A DNA stretch of 42,851 nt from assembly GCA_002342805.1 (NCBI GenBank), contig DDQW01000051.1:1-42851 (forward strand), written 5' to 3'. The notes beneath the pieces are model-generated. The model made no database searches, had not been told where the DNA came from, and saw only the letters and a list, made by a program, of their open reading frames with translations. This DNA is from Clostridiales bacterium UBA2432 (GTDB taxonomy: Bacteria; Bacillota; Clostridia; Lachnospirales; Vallitaleaceae). Every line of letters starts with the position of its first letter. Within the stretch, counting starts at the first letter, position 1. Positions 6,822 through 15,724 of the stretch are shown here, one piece after another. Made by a program: the position numbers and the translations under genes.

Positions 6822-8921
6822 TTAATATTCTTTCATCATGGTTTTAATTTCCTTTGGTAAAATTACTTTTTCATTCTTTAAAATAGTGAACAAAGGCGAT
6901 GGATCAACCCGTGAAACAGTATTGCTTTGTTCTTGAAACCTATGAATTGATTCAATTGTATTAGTCATTCTATAGATTATTTCCTCATCATAAGGAATAT
7001 TCGAACTTCTATTTATCCTATAAAGTGCAAGTTCATATAATAAGTAATAGCTATCATATGCTGCTCTTAGCCACATAAGATCTTCTTCAATTTTCTTATT
7101 GCCATTTTTTTCATATATCTTTTCAAGTTTTCTCAGCGTTTCATCAAGCAAGATAATCGATTCCTCTAATCCAATGAACTCTTCAGTACTAAATTCCTGA
7201 TCACTTTGAAATCTTGATGGGACTTGCTGAATGCCACCCGTCAAATATTTCACCAAAAAAGTATCTATTTGATTACTAGAATAAGGTGGCACAGCCCAAA
7301 AAGCTTCTTGGAACAAACAAAATTTAAGACTATTCTGTCCTAGCATCTGTTTCCTATTAGACATAGCTAGATCTACTGTTCGATAAATTTCACTAATCAG
7401 TTGATAATTTTCCCCATATAAATTACTGTAATAAATCTGATTTACACTTTTTACATCCGTATCTGAATCCCATAGTAGTTTTCCTAATAAATAGTTTGCT
7501 TTGTCAAAAAAACCGCCATTAACACTCAAAGGGTGCATATATGCGAATAAATCAACTCCATTCTCTACGTAAAACGGGATATCAGAAGTAATCACATTTT
7601 CATAATCAGAAATCATTCCACCATAAATGCTATAGTTATAATATTCAACAACTCCAATATTGATTTGATTCTCTTTGGAGTATTCAATCCATTCTTGTAT
7701 TGGTATTGTGGTATTTTCATATATAGGTTTTGTAAAGGAACGTTGATTAAGATACAATACTTGATTATAATTTGCATTCAAATCATATGAATGTTTTGGT
7801 AAATCCCATGTTGAATAATATGAAATTCCATTGATTTTAATGTTTGAATATTTTTGATTTACAATGGAAATCACTTTATCATAAAAACTCAGAAGGTTAT
7901 CAGATGAATTCCCAATGATGTTACAGTCGTTACATTGACAAAAATAATTACTTGAACTTGAATCCGTTGGCCATATATTTAGTAGAATATTTGAATCTTC
8001 ATACGCCATACCATAAGTGTCACCTAAATAACTTGCGAAAGCCTCTACAAAATCATTATTGCTAAAACATGGGTTCATATAATTTGGTGTGTCTTTTTCA
8101 ACACTTATTCTTTCATTATTTCTGAGACCATAGAATTCTGGATGTTCTATGAATAGAGTCTCGTCTGCTAAAAAATCCTGTAAAACTTCGTGTCCCCCCA
8201 GCCAAATAGTGAAACCATATGCTTTTGCAAGGTTGGAATCAATAATACCTACCAAATTGAAGCGATTCCTTGCCATCCACCTAACAAAGTCATCATCAGC
8301 TACTTCATATGTCCAAACTCCTCTAAGGTTAACATCTGGTGTTTCAACTCTAATCTGATTTTCCGTTTCTTCTATGTTCATAGGGCTAGGAATTACAGTT
8401 CTATTGGCAGAAGGCCACATAAATCCTAAAACTTCTAAAAAATCATAAGTACCATACAATAGACCAATCGTTTTATTTGCAACTATTGTAACCGATGAAT
8501 TAGTGATTTCAATTGCATATGCCTGATCCCCTTTATTTTTTAGCTTCTTGGCAAGGTCCATCTGATTTTCAGAGTATACTTGGTTTGCTAGACAATAGAT
8601 TATTGCCTGGTCATCCTCATATGAATCTAGTTCATACAAATCTGTGTTTGAAACCAATGAATAGCTTGTTTCAAGTTCATCTAGACAAAGCTGAACGGTT
8701 TCATCTGATTCCAACAATTTTTTGTCCACATAGATGTTCATTGGTAATATAAATCTTTCTTTGTTGCTTAATTCTCGAACCGGTAAGTTTCTACCATCCG
8801 CAATTTTGCTTTTTTCTGTAGTTTCAAACTCCGTATTTCTGGTTTGTTCAATATTATTTGCAATAGTGCAGCCTGTTAAGCTTAGAGTAAGTACTAGGAT
8901 TATAAGAAAAGATCTTTTCAT
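6822..8921 (-). CDS. DUF4838 domain lipoprotein, putative glycan-active surface protein
   Basis: From ATG 8921 this is a 699-residue lipoprotein: MKRSFLIILVLTLSLTGC is a type II signal peptide with lipobox LTGC. GGAG ends 11 bases before the ATG; the earlier in-frame TTG (8936) overlaps it and is rejected. Residues about 60-165 resemble the small N-terminal domain found before glycoside hydrolase catalytic domains (VANKTIGLLYGTYDFLEVLG, then FMWPSANRTVIPSP). The following domain (RGVWTYEVADDDFVRWMARN, later CFSNNDFVEAF and CNDCN) matches DUF4838. DUF4838 proteins are related to GH67/GH20-like barrels; most are uncharacterised. A role trimming or binding the cell's own polysaccharide outside the membrane is an inference from position. 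It is 47 bases downstream of wzx. Confidence 0.75.
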   Translation of the reverse strand: MKRSFLIILVLTLSLTGCTIANNIEQTRNTEFETTEKSKIADGRNLPVRELSNKERFILPMNIYVDKKLLESDETVQLCLDELETSYSLVSNTDLYELDSYEDDQAIIYCLANQVYSENQMDLAKKLKNKGDQAYAIEITNSSVTIVANKTIGLLYGTYDFLEVLGFMWPSANRTVIPSPMNIEETENQIRVETPDVNLRGVWTYEVADDDFVRWMARNRFNLVGIIDSNLAKAYGFTIWLGGHEVLQDFLADETLFIEHPEFYGLRNNERISVEKDTPNYMNPCFSNNDFVEAFASYLGDTYGMAYEDSNILLNIWPTDSSSSNYFCQCNDCNIIGNSSDNLLSFYDKVISIVNQKYSNIKINGISYYSTWDLPKHSYDLNANYNQVLYLNQRSFTKPIYENTTIPIQEWIEYSKENQINIGVVEYYNYSIYGGMISDYENVITSDIPFYVENGVDLFAYMHPLSVNGGFFDKANYLLGKLLWDSDTDVKSVNQIYYSNLYGENYQLISEIYRTVDLAMSNRKQMLGQNSLKFCLFQEAFWAVPPYSSNQIDTFLVKYLTGGIQQVPSRFQSDQEFSTEEFIGLEESIILLDETLRKLEKIYEKNGNKKIEEDLMWLRAAYDSYYLLYELALYRINRSSNIPYDEEIIYRMTNTIESIHRFQEQSNTVSRVDPSPLFTILKNEKVILPKEIKTMMKEY

Positions 8922-8968
8922 AATTATAAACTCCAATCAATAGATATTGTTATTTCCAATTACTTCTG

Positions 8969-10186
8969 TCAAGTAGTTATATTGTTCACATTCCCTTTGT
9001 TATTAGTTTCTCTTATGATAATAAATATCATAACGCCAAATTTGATCAGCGCCGAGATTAAAGCAGCAAGGCAGAATCCCATAATGCCGTTATTGGCTAC
9101 CAGCAAAAAGCTCAAAAAGATATAGAAACATAAGTATAACCCATTGATTGATAATTGCCACTTAAAACTATAGAATCTCAAAAGAATAGGATTTAAAATA
9201 TTACTTGAAACGATAAGAATGCTTGTAATAGTAGTAATTTTAAGGTAACGTAATGCCTCAACAACAAATTGTGGATACAAGATACTTAGTACAGATTTTC
9301 CCAAAAAACTTACTGTAATGAATGCAAAAGTCCCAAGAACTGAAACAATACTTATAATCTTTAGTATATCTTTTTTCTTTATCTTTTCGACATGTGCAAG
9401 GTAACTCAAAAACACACTGCTAAAAGGTTGAAGTGCTAATGAAATAGTTTTTCCAAGAATTGACGCCGTGTAGTATATCGAAACGGCAGTTCCACCTAAA
9501 ATTGGATAAATCATCAAGCGGTCGACATATGATGCACTCGAAAGTAAAACACCTGAAACAATCAATACTATCAGTTTCCTTAATGTATAATTGAAATAAC
9601 TTGAAAATTCCATTCTGTATTTAGGCAATTTAACATTCGTGTAAATATATGCCAAATTCATTGCGGAACCTATAAAAAGAAAAAGTAACCATTGCTCAAA
9701 CAAGTAGTTTAAATAATAACCCACTCCATAGCCAACTGCAAGAAAAATACTAGCTATCAATATCTTATAATAATTTAGTCTTAATCTAAACTCTACAACT
9801 AAGTAAGTAGCTACTATCATAAGCAACGAAGTGCTTATTGAGATAAGGTAATTCATTATGTTATCAAAATAATTGAGTATGTTTGCTGTAATAGTAAATA
9901 TTATTACACTAAGGATACTTCCCATGAAAACAAAAACTGGAAAATCCATAGCTCCACGAACATAGTGATCATTCTTAAAATTAATTAAACGAATATTATT
10001 TAGAGAACTACCAATAGATCCAGAAGTAAGATTAATCAAAGCAATGATGGCTAATAGTTTACCATATTGGTCTGACGGCATTTGTAAGGCAATTTGAGGA
10101 AGTACTAAAAATTGAAGTACCAAAATTGGTAAAAATGACGCTATCATGTTTAGGGATATATCTTTAAAAATCTTTTTTTTATTCAT
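8969..10186 (-). CDS. wzx: Polysaccharide flippase, Wzx-like (MOP superfamily)
   Basis: A 405-residue, very hydrophobic protein with about 12 predicted membrane segments and little soluble sequence. The N-terminal pattern (DISLNMIASFLPILVLQFLVL, then GKLLAIIALINLTSG) and the mid-protein YVDRLMIYPILGGTAVSIYY resemble O-antigen/teichoic flippases of the MOP superfamily. Expected role: moving undecaprenyl-pyrophosphate-linked repeat units to the outer face of the membrane. ATG 10186 lies in the last codons of the upstream polymerase gene (8-base overlap ending AATGAATAA), so the two are translationally coupled. Substrate specificity cannot be inferred. Confidence 0.82.
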   Translation of the reverse strand: MNKKKIFKDISLNMIASFLPILVLQFLVLPQIALQMPSDQYGKLLAIIALINLTSGSIGSSLNNIRLINFKNDHYVRGAMDFPVFVFMGSILSVIIFTITANILNYFDNIMNYLISISTSLLMIVATYLVVEFRLRLNYYKILIASIFLAVGYGVGYYLNYLFEQWLLFLFIGSAMNLAYIYTNVKLPKYRMEFSSYFNYTLRKLIVLIVSGVLLSSASYVDRLMIYPILGGTAVSIYYTASILGKTISLALQPFSSVFLSYLAHVEKIKKKDILKIISIVSVLGTFAFITVSFLGKSVLSILYPQFVVEALRYLKITTITSILIVSSNILNPILLRFYSFKWQLSINGLYLCFYIFLSFLLVANNGIMGFCLAALISALIKFGVMIFIIIRETNNKGNVNNITT

Positions 10187-11426
10187 TTGGAAATACCCTG
10201 TGAATAGTGAAAAATAATAAAATCACCCAAAATAAGCCTCCTGTTAACATCAGTGTAAGAATATCACCATCATTTAATATCAACATCGGATACGCAATTA
10301 GTGCGAATGAAAGCACTACATCCAATCTCTTAGATTGACTATCAAATATTTTTAAAAGTATTACAAAAGCTATTGAAATGATTAACATTCCGATAATTCC
10401 TGCATTATCATATGCATACGCCAAGTAACCAGTATTCGAATTTGAGTTAAAACCATTTGCAAGTCCAACCATGTAACCACTACTTTTATCGAAAGGATAC
10501 TCTATTCCTAAAATCATTCCAATCAACCCTTCTGAGTACATCAGCTTTTCTTTAGTAGAAAAGAAGTCATAATGTTGGAACTTTACACGCGCCGGACCAA
10601 ATAATAGCCTTGAAGGAACTACGGCATAAAGCATATAAATGTTCGTAAACTTAGTAAACAGAGATGTAACAACACTTAAAACAATTAATATACTTGTAAA
10701 AAATCTATAGAACTGCAATTTAAAACGGTGTGCAAATAAAATTAAAAAAACAAAGCCAATTGCTAAAACAACCTCTTTATGGGGATAGAATAGAAACAAT
10801 CCAACTTGTATTGCAATAGAAAAGAATATCATTTTTTTGCTTTTCCTATAATAGCCAAAAACCAGTAGAATGGGATTAATTATTCTATACTGCCACACGA
10901 TAAAGTAAGTAAATGGAAAATGCAATGACTGTTCTTCTCGTATGTCATATATGTTTGCAAAATTTAATACATGCAAATTAAAATTTTGAGTCACTGACAA
11001 GTATCCGTATACTAATACTGTTGTTACAGCAATAAACCCTATAAATATTAAAAGCGCATCTTTAACTCTTAAGGCTTTAAAGTCAGGTAATACTCGTAAA
11101 AGAATAACTTGAAAAATGAAAATACCACTTATCATTAGAAAAAAACTAGTCGAAAAATCAGTAAACGAATACAAACATGTCATTGGTATAATCATAATAA
11201 TTGTGTGCAATTGCATGACTAAATATGAAACTTTGTTACTACCCACCGGCATGACACCAATCAAAGCAATTACAACAACATATGATAGCGCTAATCTTGT
11301 AACATTCATTTGAAATGGATAACCCAAATACTCGAATATTGGATTCTGAACAAAGAAATATATTATATCAAGTATTACTCTATATAGTAATAAAGTAAAG
11401 AACCCTATTTTTTTTTCATTCTTCAT
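10179..11426 (-). CDS. wzy: Putative polysaccharide polymerase, Wzy-like integral membrane protein
   Basis: A 415-residue polytopic protein with roughly 11-12 membrane segments and one larger extracytoplasmic loop around residues 275-320 (RLLFGPARVKFQHYDFFSTK, then SEGLIGMILGIEYPFDKSSG). Wzy polymerases are recognised mainly by topology and context rather than motif, and both fit: it sits between wzx and a glycosyltransferase gene. Expected role: block-wise polymerisation of lipid-linked repeats at the outer membrane face. It starts one base after the upstream GT4 gene ends. A second polymerase/ligase-like protein is encoded at 30168-31916, so one may polymerise and the other ligate. Confidence 0.7.
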   Translation of the reverse strand: MKNEKKIGFFTLLLYRVILDIIYFFVQNPIFEYLGYPFQMNVTRLALSYVVVIALIGVMPVGSNKVSYLVMQLHTIIMIIPMTCLYSFTDFSTSFFLMISGIFIFQVILLRVLPDFKALRVKDALLIFIGFIAVTTVLVYGYLSVTQNFNLHVLNFANIYDIREEQSLHFPFTYFIVWQYRIINPILLVFGYYRKSKKMIFFSIAIQVGLFLFYPHKEVVLAIGFVFLILFAHRFKLQFYRFFTSILIVLSVVTSLFTKFTNIYMLYAVVPSRLLFGPARVKFQHYDFFSTKEKLMYSEGLIGMILGIEYPFDKSSGYMVGLANGFNSNSNTGYLAYAYDNAGIIGMLIISIAFVILLKIFDSQSKRLDVVLSFALIAYPMLILNDGDILTLMLTGGLFWVILLFFTIHRVFPNE

Positions 11427-11427
11427 A

Positions 11428-12582
11428 TTATGGTTTCCTTTCGCATATTCTATCTGCTAGTTTTTCATAATCCAGAATCTCACTAGCTATTTGATATGCA
11501 AACTCCGACATCTTTTTCAGATATAAAGGATTATATGAAATTTGGTCGAAAATTTTTCCAATATCATCTACTGAATCTATTACATAAGAACAACCATTCA
11601 TAAATCGTTTATGACTTTTAACATTGGCAAACATTACCGGAGTTCCAGCACATAATGAATTTTGCATTGTAGCACTTTGGCTACCTGGTTGTAGATAGAT
11701 ATCTGATGCTGCGATGTATCTTATCAGTTCTTCAGGATTTCTCCATCCTAGAAATTCAATCCTCTCATCTGAAGCAACAAGATCAAAAAAATCATTAGAG
11801 ATGTCTTCACCTACAGAACCAATAATAAACAATTTAAAACTATTATTACATGTTTCAACGAATGCTTTTAACAAGTCAATCGTTTTTTTATTCTCATTCA
11901 ACTTCCCTGAATGGGTCATTATTATTGAATCATCATCTATATTGTGTTTTTTCAGTACAGAATCTCGATAACGAATCTTAACCTCTTTTTCTATTATTTC
12001 TCCACCCAAAGGATAATACTCAAGCATTCTTTCTGGAATTCTATAGTTCTCAGTCAGAAAATCTTTCACTTCATCTGTGATATACAATATTTTACCTATA
12101 TGCTTTAGAGCTCTTTTAATAATCAGCCTATAGATTTTTTTGTGAAGAATTTGTTTCGAAATGAAATTTCTGCCACTGTTATTGCTATCTTCGTGACTAT
12201 CTACATATAACATAACCTGAGGATTATTTCTTATATACCTTGTTACTGTAAGTAATTCGTATGCTGGAACTCCATGGAAAAGTATTACATCCGGTTTAAA
12301 GCTTTCTAAAAAGTCATAAGCCCCATCATAAGCTCGCAATTTCTTCATTATTTTATGAGTTAGAATTTGCTTGTATGGTATACGTGTAACTTCTATACCA
12401 TCTTCAGATAAATACGTTTTGGGTTCAATATAATCAAGCTTTTTGCTTTCATTGAGAGTTTCCGTTGATGCAAGTATTTTTACAATATTTCCTTTTTTAT
12501 GATGGATTCTTGGTAAAACATTTTCCTGATAATTGTAACCATCAATGTAAAAACAAGATAAACAACAATGTAATATTTTCAT
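11428..12582 (-). CDS. Glycosyltransferase, GT4-like (GT-B fold)
   Basis: A 384-residue cytoplasmic glycosyltransferase. The C-terminal nucleotide-sugar domain is clear: MTHSGKLNENKKTIDLLKAF, LFIIGSVG, EFLGWRNPEELIRYIAASD, then YLQPGSQSATMQNSLCAGTP. The last segment replaces the second Glu of the usual GT4 EX7E motif with Asn; the PGSQSATMQN pattern looks like a subfamily trait rather than damage, since the rest of the protein is sound. ATG 12582 overlaps the TGA of the upstream acetyltransferase gene (ATGA). Expected role: adding one sugar of the repeat unit to the lipid-linked acceptor. Donor unknown. Confidence 0.8.
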   Translation of the reverse strand: MKILHCCLSCFYIDGYNYQENVLPRIHHKKGNIVKILASTETLNESKKLDYIEPKTYLSEDGIEVTRIPYKQILTHKIMKKLRAYDGAYDFLESFKPDVILFHGVPAYELLTVTRYIRNNPQVMLYVDSHEDSNNSGRNFISKQILHKKIYRLIIKRALKHIGKILYITDEVKDFLTENYRIPERMLEYYPLGGEIIEKEVKIRYRDSVLKKHNIDDDSIIMTHSGKLNENKKTIDLLKAFVETCNNSFKLFIIGSVGEDISNDFFDLVASDERIEFLGWRNPEELIRYIAASDIYLQPGSQSATMQNSLCAGTPVMFANVKSHKRFMNGCSYVIDSVDDIGKIFDQISYNPLYLKKMSEFAYQIASEILDYEKLADRICERKP

Positions 12583-13190
12583 AATTTAAACCTTTCCACA
12601 AACGCTAATGGGTCTCTAATATCTATTGCTTTATTTTTCAATTCTTGCTCATCCAGTTCCCACCATCGTGTCTCACCAATTTTTTTTGCAATTCTTACAT
12701 CAAATCTATCTTTAATCTTTTTCGCTGGATTGCCGGCAACAATAGTATATGGAAGCACATTTTTTGTAACCACACTTCCCATTCCAACTACAGCACCATT
12801 CCCAATTTTGATCCCCTGTTTAATAAGTGCACCTTGTCCAATCCATACATCATGACCAATTATTGTTCTTTTTACCGGTTCTCTCGGATATTCTGAAAAC
12901 TTAACTTTTACACTATCCTTTCCTTCATAAAATACTGGCGACATTGCAACCCAATCCATTGGATGTTGACCGCCGCCGATGATTACATTGTTTGAAATAG
13001 ATGTGAACGAACCAATATCCGCAGAAATAATTTGACAATCATATCCACAAAAACTGTGTTTGTCAAAAGTACAATCAACAATTTGACTCCCTGATTCTAT
13101 TTTTGAAGTTCTATGAATATTGCTGTTAATGACTGCCGAACCTCTAATCTTTTTCATTATCTTTGCCCACAAATATTTAAACTTCATCAT
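12579..13190 (-). CDS. CatB/Vat-like hexapeptide-repeat O-acetyltransferase
   Basis: A 203-residue left-handed beta-helix acetyltransferase. Repeats run from about residue 30 (SKIESGSQIVDCTFD) through IGSFTSISNNVIIGGGQHPM; the HPMDWVAMSPVFY stretch is typical of the xenobiotic acetyltransferase/CatB-like subgroup, with the His as likely catalytic base. Then TIIGHDVWIGQGALIKQG, GNGAVVGMGSVVTKNV and PYTIVAGNPAKKIKDRF end the helix. Expected role: acetyl-CoA dependent O-acetylation of a glycan sugar. The start overlaps the end of the hisF-like gene by 14 bases, with GGAG 6 bases upstream, and its stop overlaps the GT4 start: a tight coupled block. Confidence 0.82.
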   Translation of the reverse strand: MMKFKYLWAKIMKKIRGSAVINSNIHRTSKIESGSQIVDCTFDKHSFCGYDCQIISADIGSFTSISNNVIIGGGQHPMDWVAMSPVFYEGKDSVKVKFSEYPREPVKRTIIGHDVWIGQGALIKQGIKIGNGAVVGMGSVVTKNVLPYTIVAGNPAKKIKDRFDVRIAKKIGETRWWELDEQELKNKAIDIRDPLAFVERFKL

Positions 13191-13956
13191 CTTTCGCTCC
13201 TTTAAATAAATCCTTTAATTCATTATGGGGCGGGTAGTTGACTAGTACTGCTCTTTTTTTTCCATAATATGAAAAGATGCTACTGGCAGCAGCTGCAGAA
13301 GCTCCATAATCTATCGCTTCCTTGCAGTCACGCAAGTTGCTTGCACCTCCATTTGCAACGACTGGAATGTTTACAAAACCAGATACAAGTTTAATAAGTT
13401 CGTAATCATATGCCATCATCATTCCCTCTTGATCTATTGAAGTAAGTAATATTTCACCTACTCCATTATCTTGAAGATATTTTATATACTCTTCAAGATT
13501 CCATTTTATCTTCTTAGTACCATTTTCAATGTAGATATTGTACTTTCCAAAAATATTCTTCTTTACATCAATTGAAGCGACAACACTCTGCACACCATAT
13601 TTATTTGCCACTTCATTAACTAGATCAATTTTTTCATTTAATGCTGTATTAAAAGAAATCTTCTCAAATCCTAACTTAAATAGCTTTTCAACTTGAAAAA
13701 TATCATCAACACCACCACCATAACATACTGGCATAAAACATTCTGAAGATAATTTTTCTAGATATTCAAAGTCTATACCTTTAGTCGATTTTCTTGCACC
13801 TATGTCCAAAATAACTAACTCATCGACTTCTTTATCATTAAATAGTCTTATTGTGTTTAAGGGATCGCCTAAGTATCTATGATTCTTGAATTTAATTGAT
13901 TTATATAATCCCCTATTTTCTATTAGAATAATAGGTATTAATCTGCTCCTAAACAT
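13177..13956 (-). CDS. HisF-like subunit of the sugar-amidotransferase system (not histidine synthesis)
   Basis: A 259-residue (beta-alpha)8 barrel of the HisF family. The second half is well conserved: GEILLTSIDQEGMMMAYD (its Asp aligns with catalytic Asp130 of HisF), VVANGGASNLRDCKEAIDYG and AAAASSIF. The first strand is not: canonical IPCLDVKDGR reads IPIILIENRG, so catalytic Asp11 is missing. True HisF uses NH3 from HisH to cyclise PRFAR; this paralogue probably only channels ammonia. In Pseudomonas O-antigen loci, HisH/HisF paralogues work with WbpG, and the same three genes are contiguous here. The ATG overlaps the hisH stop (TAATG). Confidence 0.85.
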   Translation of the reverse strand: MFRSRLIPIILIENRGLYKSIKFKNHRYLGDPLNTIRLFNDKEVDELVILDIGARKSTKGIDFEYLEKLSSECFMPVCYGGGVDDIFQVEKLFKLGFEKISFNTALNEKIDLVNEVANKYGVQSVVASIDVKKNIFGKYNIYIENGTKKIKWNLEEYIKYLQDNGVGEILLTSIDQEGMMMAYDYELIKLVSGFVNIPVVANGGASNLRDCKEAIDYGASAAAASSIFSYYGKKRAVLVNYPPHNELKDLFKGAKDDEV

Positions 13957-14564
13957 TAAAACTCCTCCGCAAAATTTTTCAACAATCTCATACCAAATTT
14001 ATGACTTTTTTCAGGATGAAATTGAACTCCAAGAATATTATCTTTTCTCACAGCCGCTGAAAAATCAAATCCATAGTTTGCTCTTGCAATCGTATAAGAA
14101 TCATTATTCTCTACATAGTATGAATGTACGAAATAATACCTTGCTTCTTCATACATATCTTTAAATAATTTACTATCAGAATTATACTCAATATAATTCC
14201 AACCCATGTGAGGTATCTTAAGTTTTACATTATCAAATTTAAATTTAATTGTATTAAAATCAATAAGTGAAAGGCCTTCTTCTTGACCTTCTTCACTACT
14301 CTTTCCAAGCAACTGCATACCAAGACAAATACCAAGAAAAGGGGTCTTTTTTTCAATGGCTTTATACCTTAATACTTGAATCAAATCTTGATCCTTCAGG
14401 TTTTTCATTCCATAATCAAATGCACCAACTCCAGGTAATATAATCTTTTGTGAATTTAAAATTCTTTCTTTATTGTTTGTTAATTCTGAATCATACCCAA
14501 TTTTTTTTAGCATCTTTTGTATTGATGCAATATTACCCATTCCATAATCAATAATTGTTATCAA
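13956..14564 (-). CDS. hisH: HisH-like glutamine amidotransferase subunit of the sugar-amidotransferase system
   Basis: A 202-residue class I glutamine amidotransferase. N-terminus MITIIDYGMGNIASIQKML, oxyanion segment LPGVGAFDYGM, nucleophile Cys in FLGICLGMQLLG, and the His-Glu pair in GVQFHPEKSHKFG complete the triad. It hydrolyses glutamine and passes ammonia to a synthase partner. Other histidine genes are absent; it sits between hisF-like and wbpG-like genes, so it most likely feeds the acetamidino-forming enzyme, as proposed for WbpG-HisH-HisF in Pseudomonas aeruginosa. The stop shares bases with the hisF-like start; 11 bases separate it from the amidotransferase gene. Confidence 0.9.
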   Translation of the reverse strand: MITIIDYGMGNIASIQKMLKKIGYDSELTNNKERILNSQKIILPGVGAFDYGMKNLKDQDLIQVLRYKAIEKKTPFLGICLGMQLLGKSSEEGQEEGLSLIDFNTIKFKFDNVKLKIPHMGWNYIEYNSDSKLFKDMYEEARYYFVHSYYVENNDSYTIARANYGFDFSAAVRKDNILGVQFHPEKSHKFGMRLLKNFAEEF

Positions 14565-14575
14565 AGCTACACCTC

Positions 14576-15712
14576 TTATACTCTAAAATTCCTTTTCTCT
14601 ATTCCAACTATTTTTGCAAGTTTAATAGCTAATTTTATTATTTTAGCATTATTCTTATAATCTCTAAATGTTTTATTCGTTCCATTTATTAATTCGATAA
14701 AATAAGCTTTTTTGATATCTAACTTGTCACAAATATATTCTAAATCTAACATTGCTTGTTCTTCACTATACGGATTTTTTTTCAACTTTTCCATTGCTTC
14801 GTCTCTAGACATTTGATTTGTTAATATCAAATTGGAAAAATATATTTTTCTCTTATCATATCCAAATTTACGCGGTAAGTAATAACCTTCATAAAATCTA
14901 GTGAATATATTCTCATAATGTTTATTCTCATACTCTTCCCATCCAAATTTTTCTTTTAGTAATGATACAACTTCATCTTTTTCATATTTAATGTAATTAA
15001 GAGGATGTACCACTTTAAGCCCTTTAAAATATCTATAGTATAATTTATATTTGAACATTCCACATAACGGAAACGTTTTTAGCTTAATATTACCAAATGT
15101 ATTATGAATGTCTTTTATCATTTTTATATCATTTAAATACGTCCATTCTTGAGGCGGCTTAACTCCTTCTGTAGAATAATTTGCTCCTGTAAAAACATAC
15201 TTTATCCTATGTTTTGCAGCATAATTATACAAACCAGCAAAAATTGCATGGTCTTGAGGAGTGTCTTGGTACGGAACTTGAGATTTTAAGAAAGCTAGTT
15301 GTAAATCTTTCATTTCTTCCCAATTTACAACAACAGTCTCCAGGTCAAGACCTAATTTTTTCAATAATTGGTGTACATTCTCATTTGCTACATTTAAATT
15401 CCAACCTGTATCTACCGTAAGCATTAAAGGTCTTAAACCCATAATTTCTTTCGCAACATATGCTAAATATGAGCTATCCACCCCACCACTTATTCCAATG
15501 ATACAATCATATTCTTTCCGTTTCCCTTCCCTTTTTATTTTTTCAGCAATTTTCATTAATTCATTATAATTGTTCCCTTCTGAATCCCAACTATTAAGAA
15601 TTATGTTATTAAAATTATCACAAAAATCACATATACCATTTTCATCAAAAGTAATCTCTGGGTCCGAAGTATCCATTACACAGTTTTTGCAAATTTGATA
15701 ATTATTCTTCAT
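14576..15712 (-). CDS. wbpG: N-acetyl sugar amidotransferase (WbpG/PseA/LfnA family)
   Basis: A 378-residue member of the N-acetyl sugar amidotransferase family. Starts with a Cys cluster (ICKNCVMDTSDPEITFDENG, then ICDFC) typical of the family and likely a metal site; the PP-loop ATP-pyrophosphatase motif follows (DCIIGISGGVDSSYLAYVAK). ATP adenylates the acetamido carbonyl of a nucleotide sugar and ammonia replaces it, giving an acetamidino group; known cases are ManNAc3NAmA in Pseudomonas O antigens (WbpG) and amidinated pseudaminic/legionaminic acids (PseA/LfnA). The adjacent hisH and hisF paralogues are the expected ammonia source. No pse or leg genes are present, so a uronate or bacillosamine-type sugar is the likelier target. 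Confidence 0.9.
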   Translation of the reverse strand: MKNNYQICKNCVMDTSDPEITFDENGICDFCDNFNNIILNSWDSEGNNYNELMKIAEKIKREGKRKEYDCIIGISGGVDSSYLAYVAKEIMGLRPLMLTVDTGWNLNVANENVHQLLKKLGLDLETVVVNWEEMKDLQLAFLKSQVPYQDTPQDHAIFAGLYNYAAKHRIKYVFTGANYSTEGVKPPQEWTYLNDIKMIKDIHNTFGNIKLKTFPLCGMFKYKLYYRYFKGLKVVHPLNYIKYEKDEVVSLLKEKFGWEEYENKHYENIFTRFYEGYYLPRKFGYDKRKIYFSNLILTNQMSRDEAMEKLKKNPYSEEQAMLDLEYICDKLDIKKAYFIELINGTNKTFRDYKNNAKIIKLAIKLAKIVGIEKRNFRV

Positions 15713-15724
15713 GATTTCCTCTTT

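Noticed and set aside
11620..11700. Inactivated GT4 enzyme because of the missing EX7E Glu
   Set aside because: The surrounding PGSQSATMQN pattern appears to be a subfamily form, and the rest of the protein shows no decay.
13177..14564. hisH and hisF as part of a histidine operon
   Set aside because: No other his gene is present, Asp11 of HisF is missing, and both genes are coupled to a sugar amidotransferase inside a glycan cluster.
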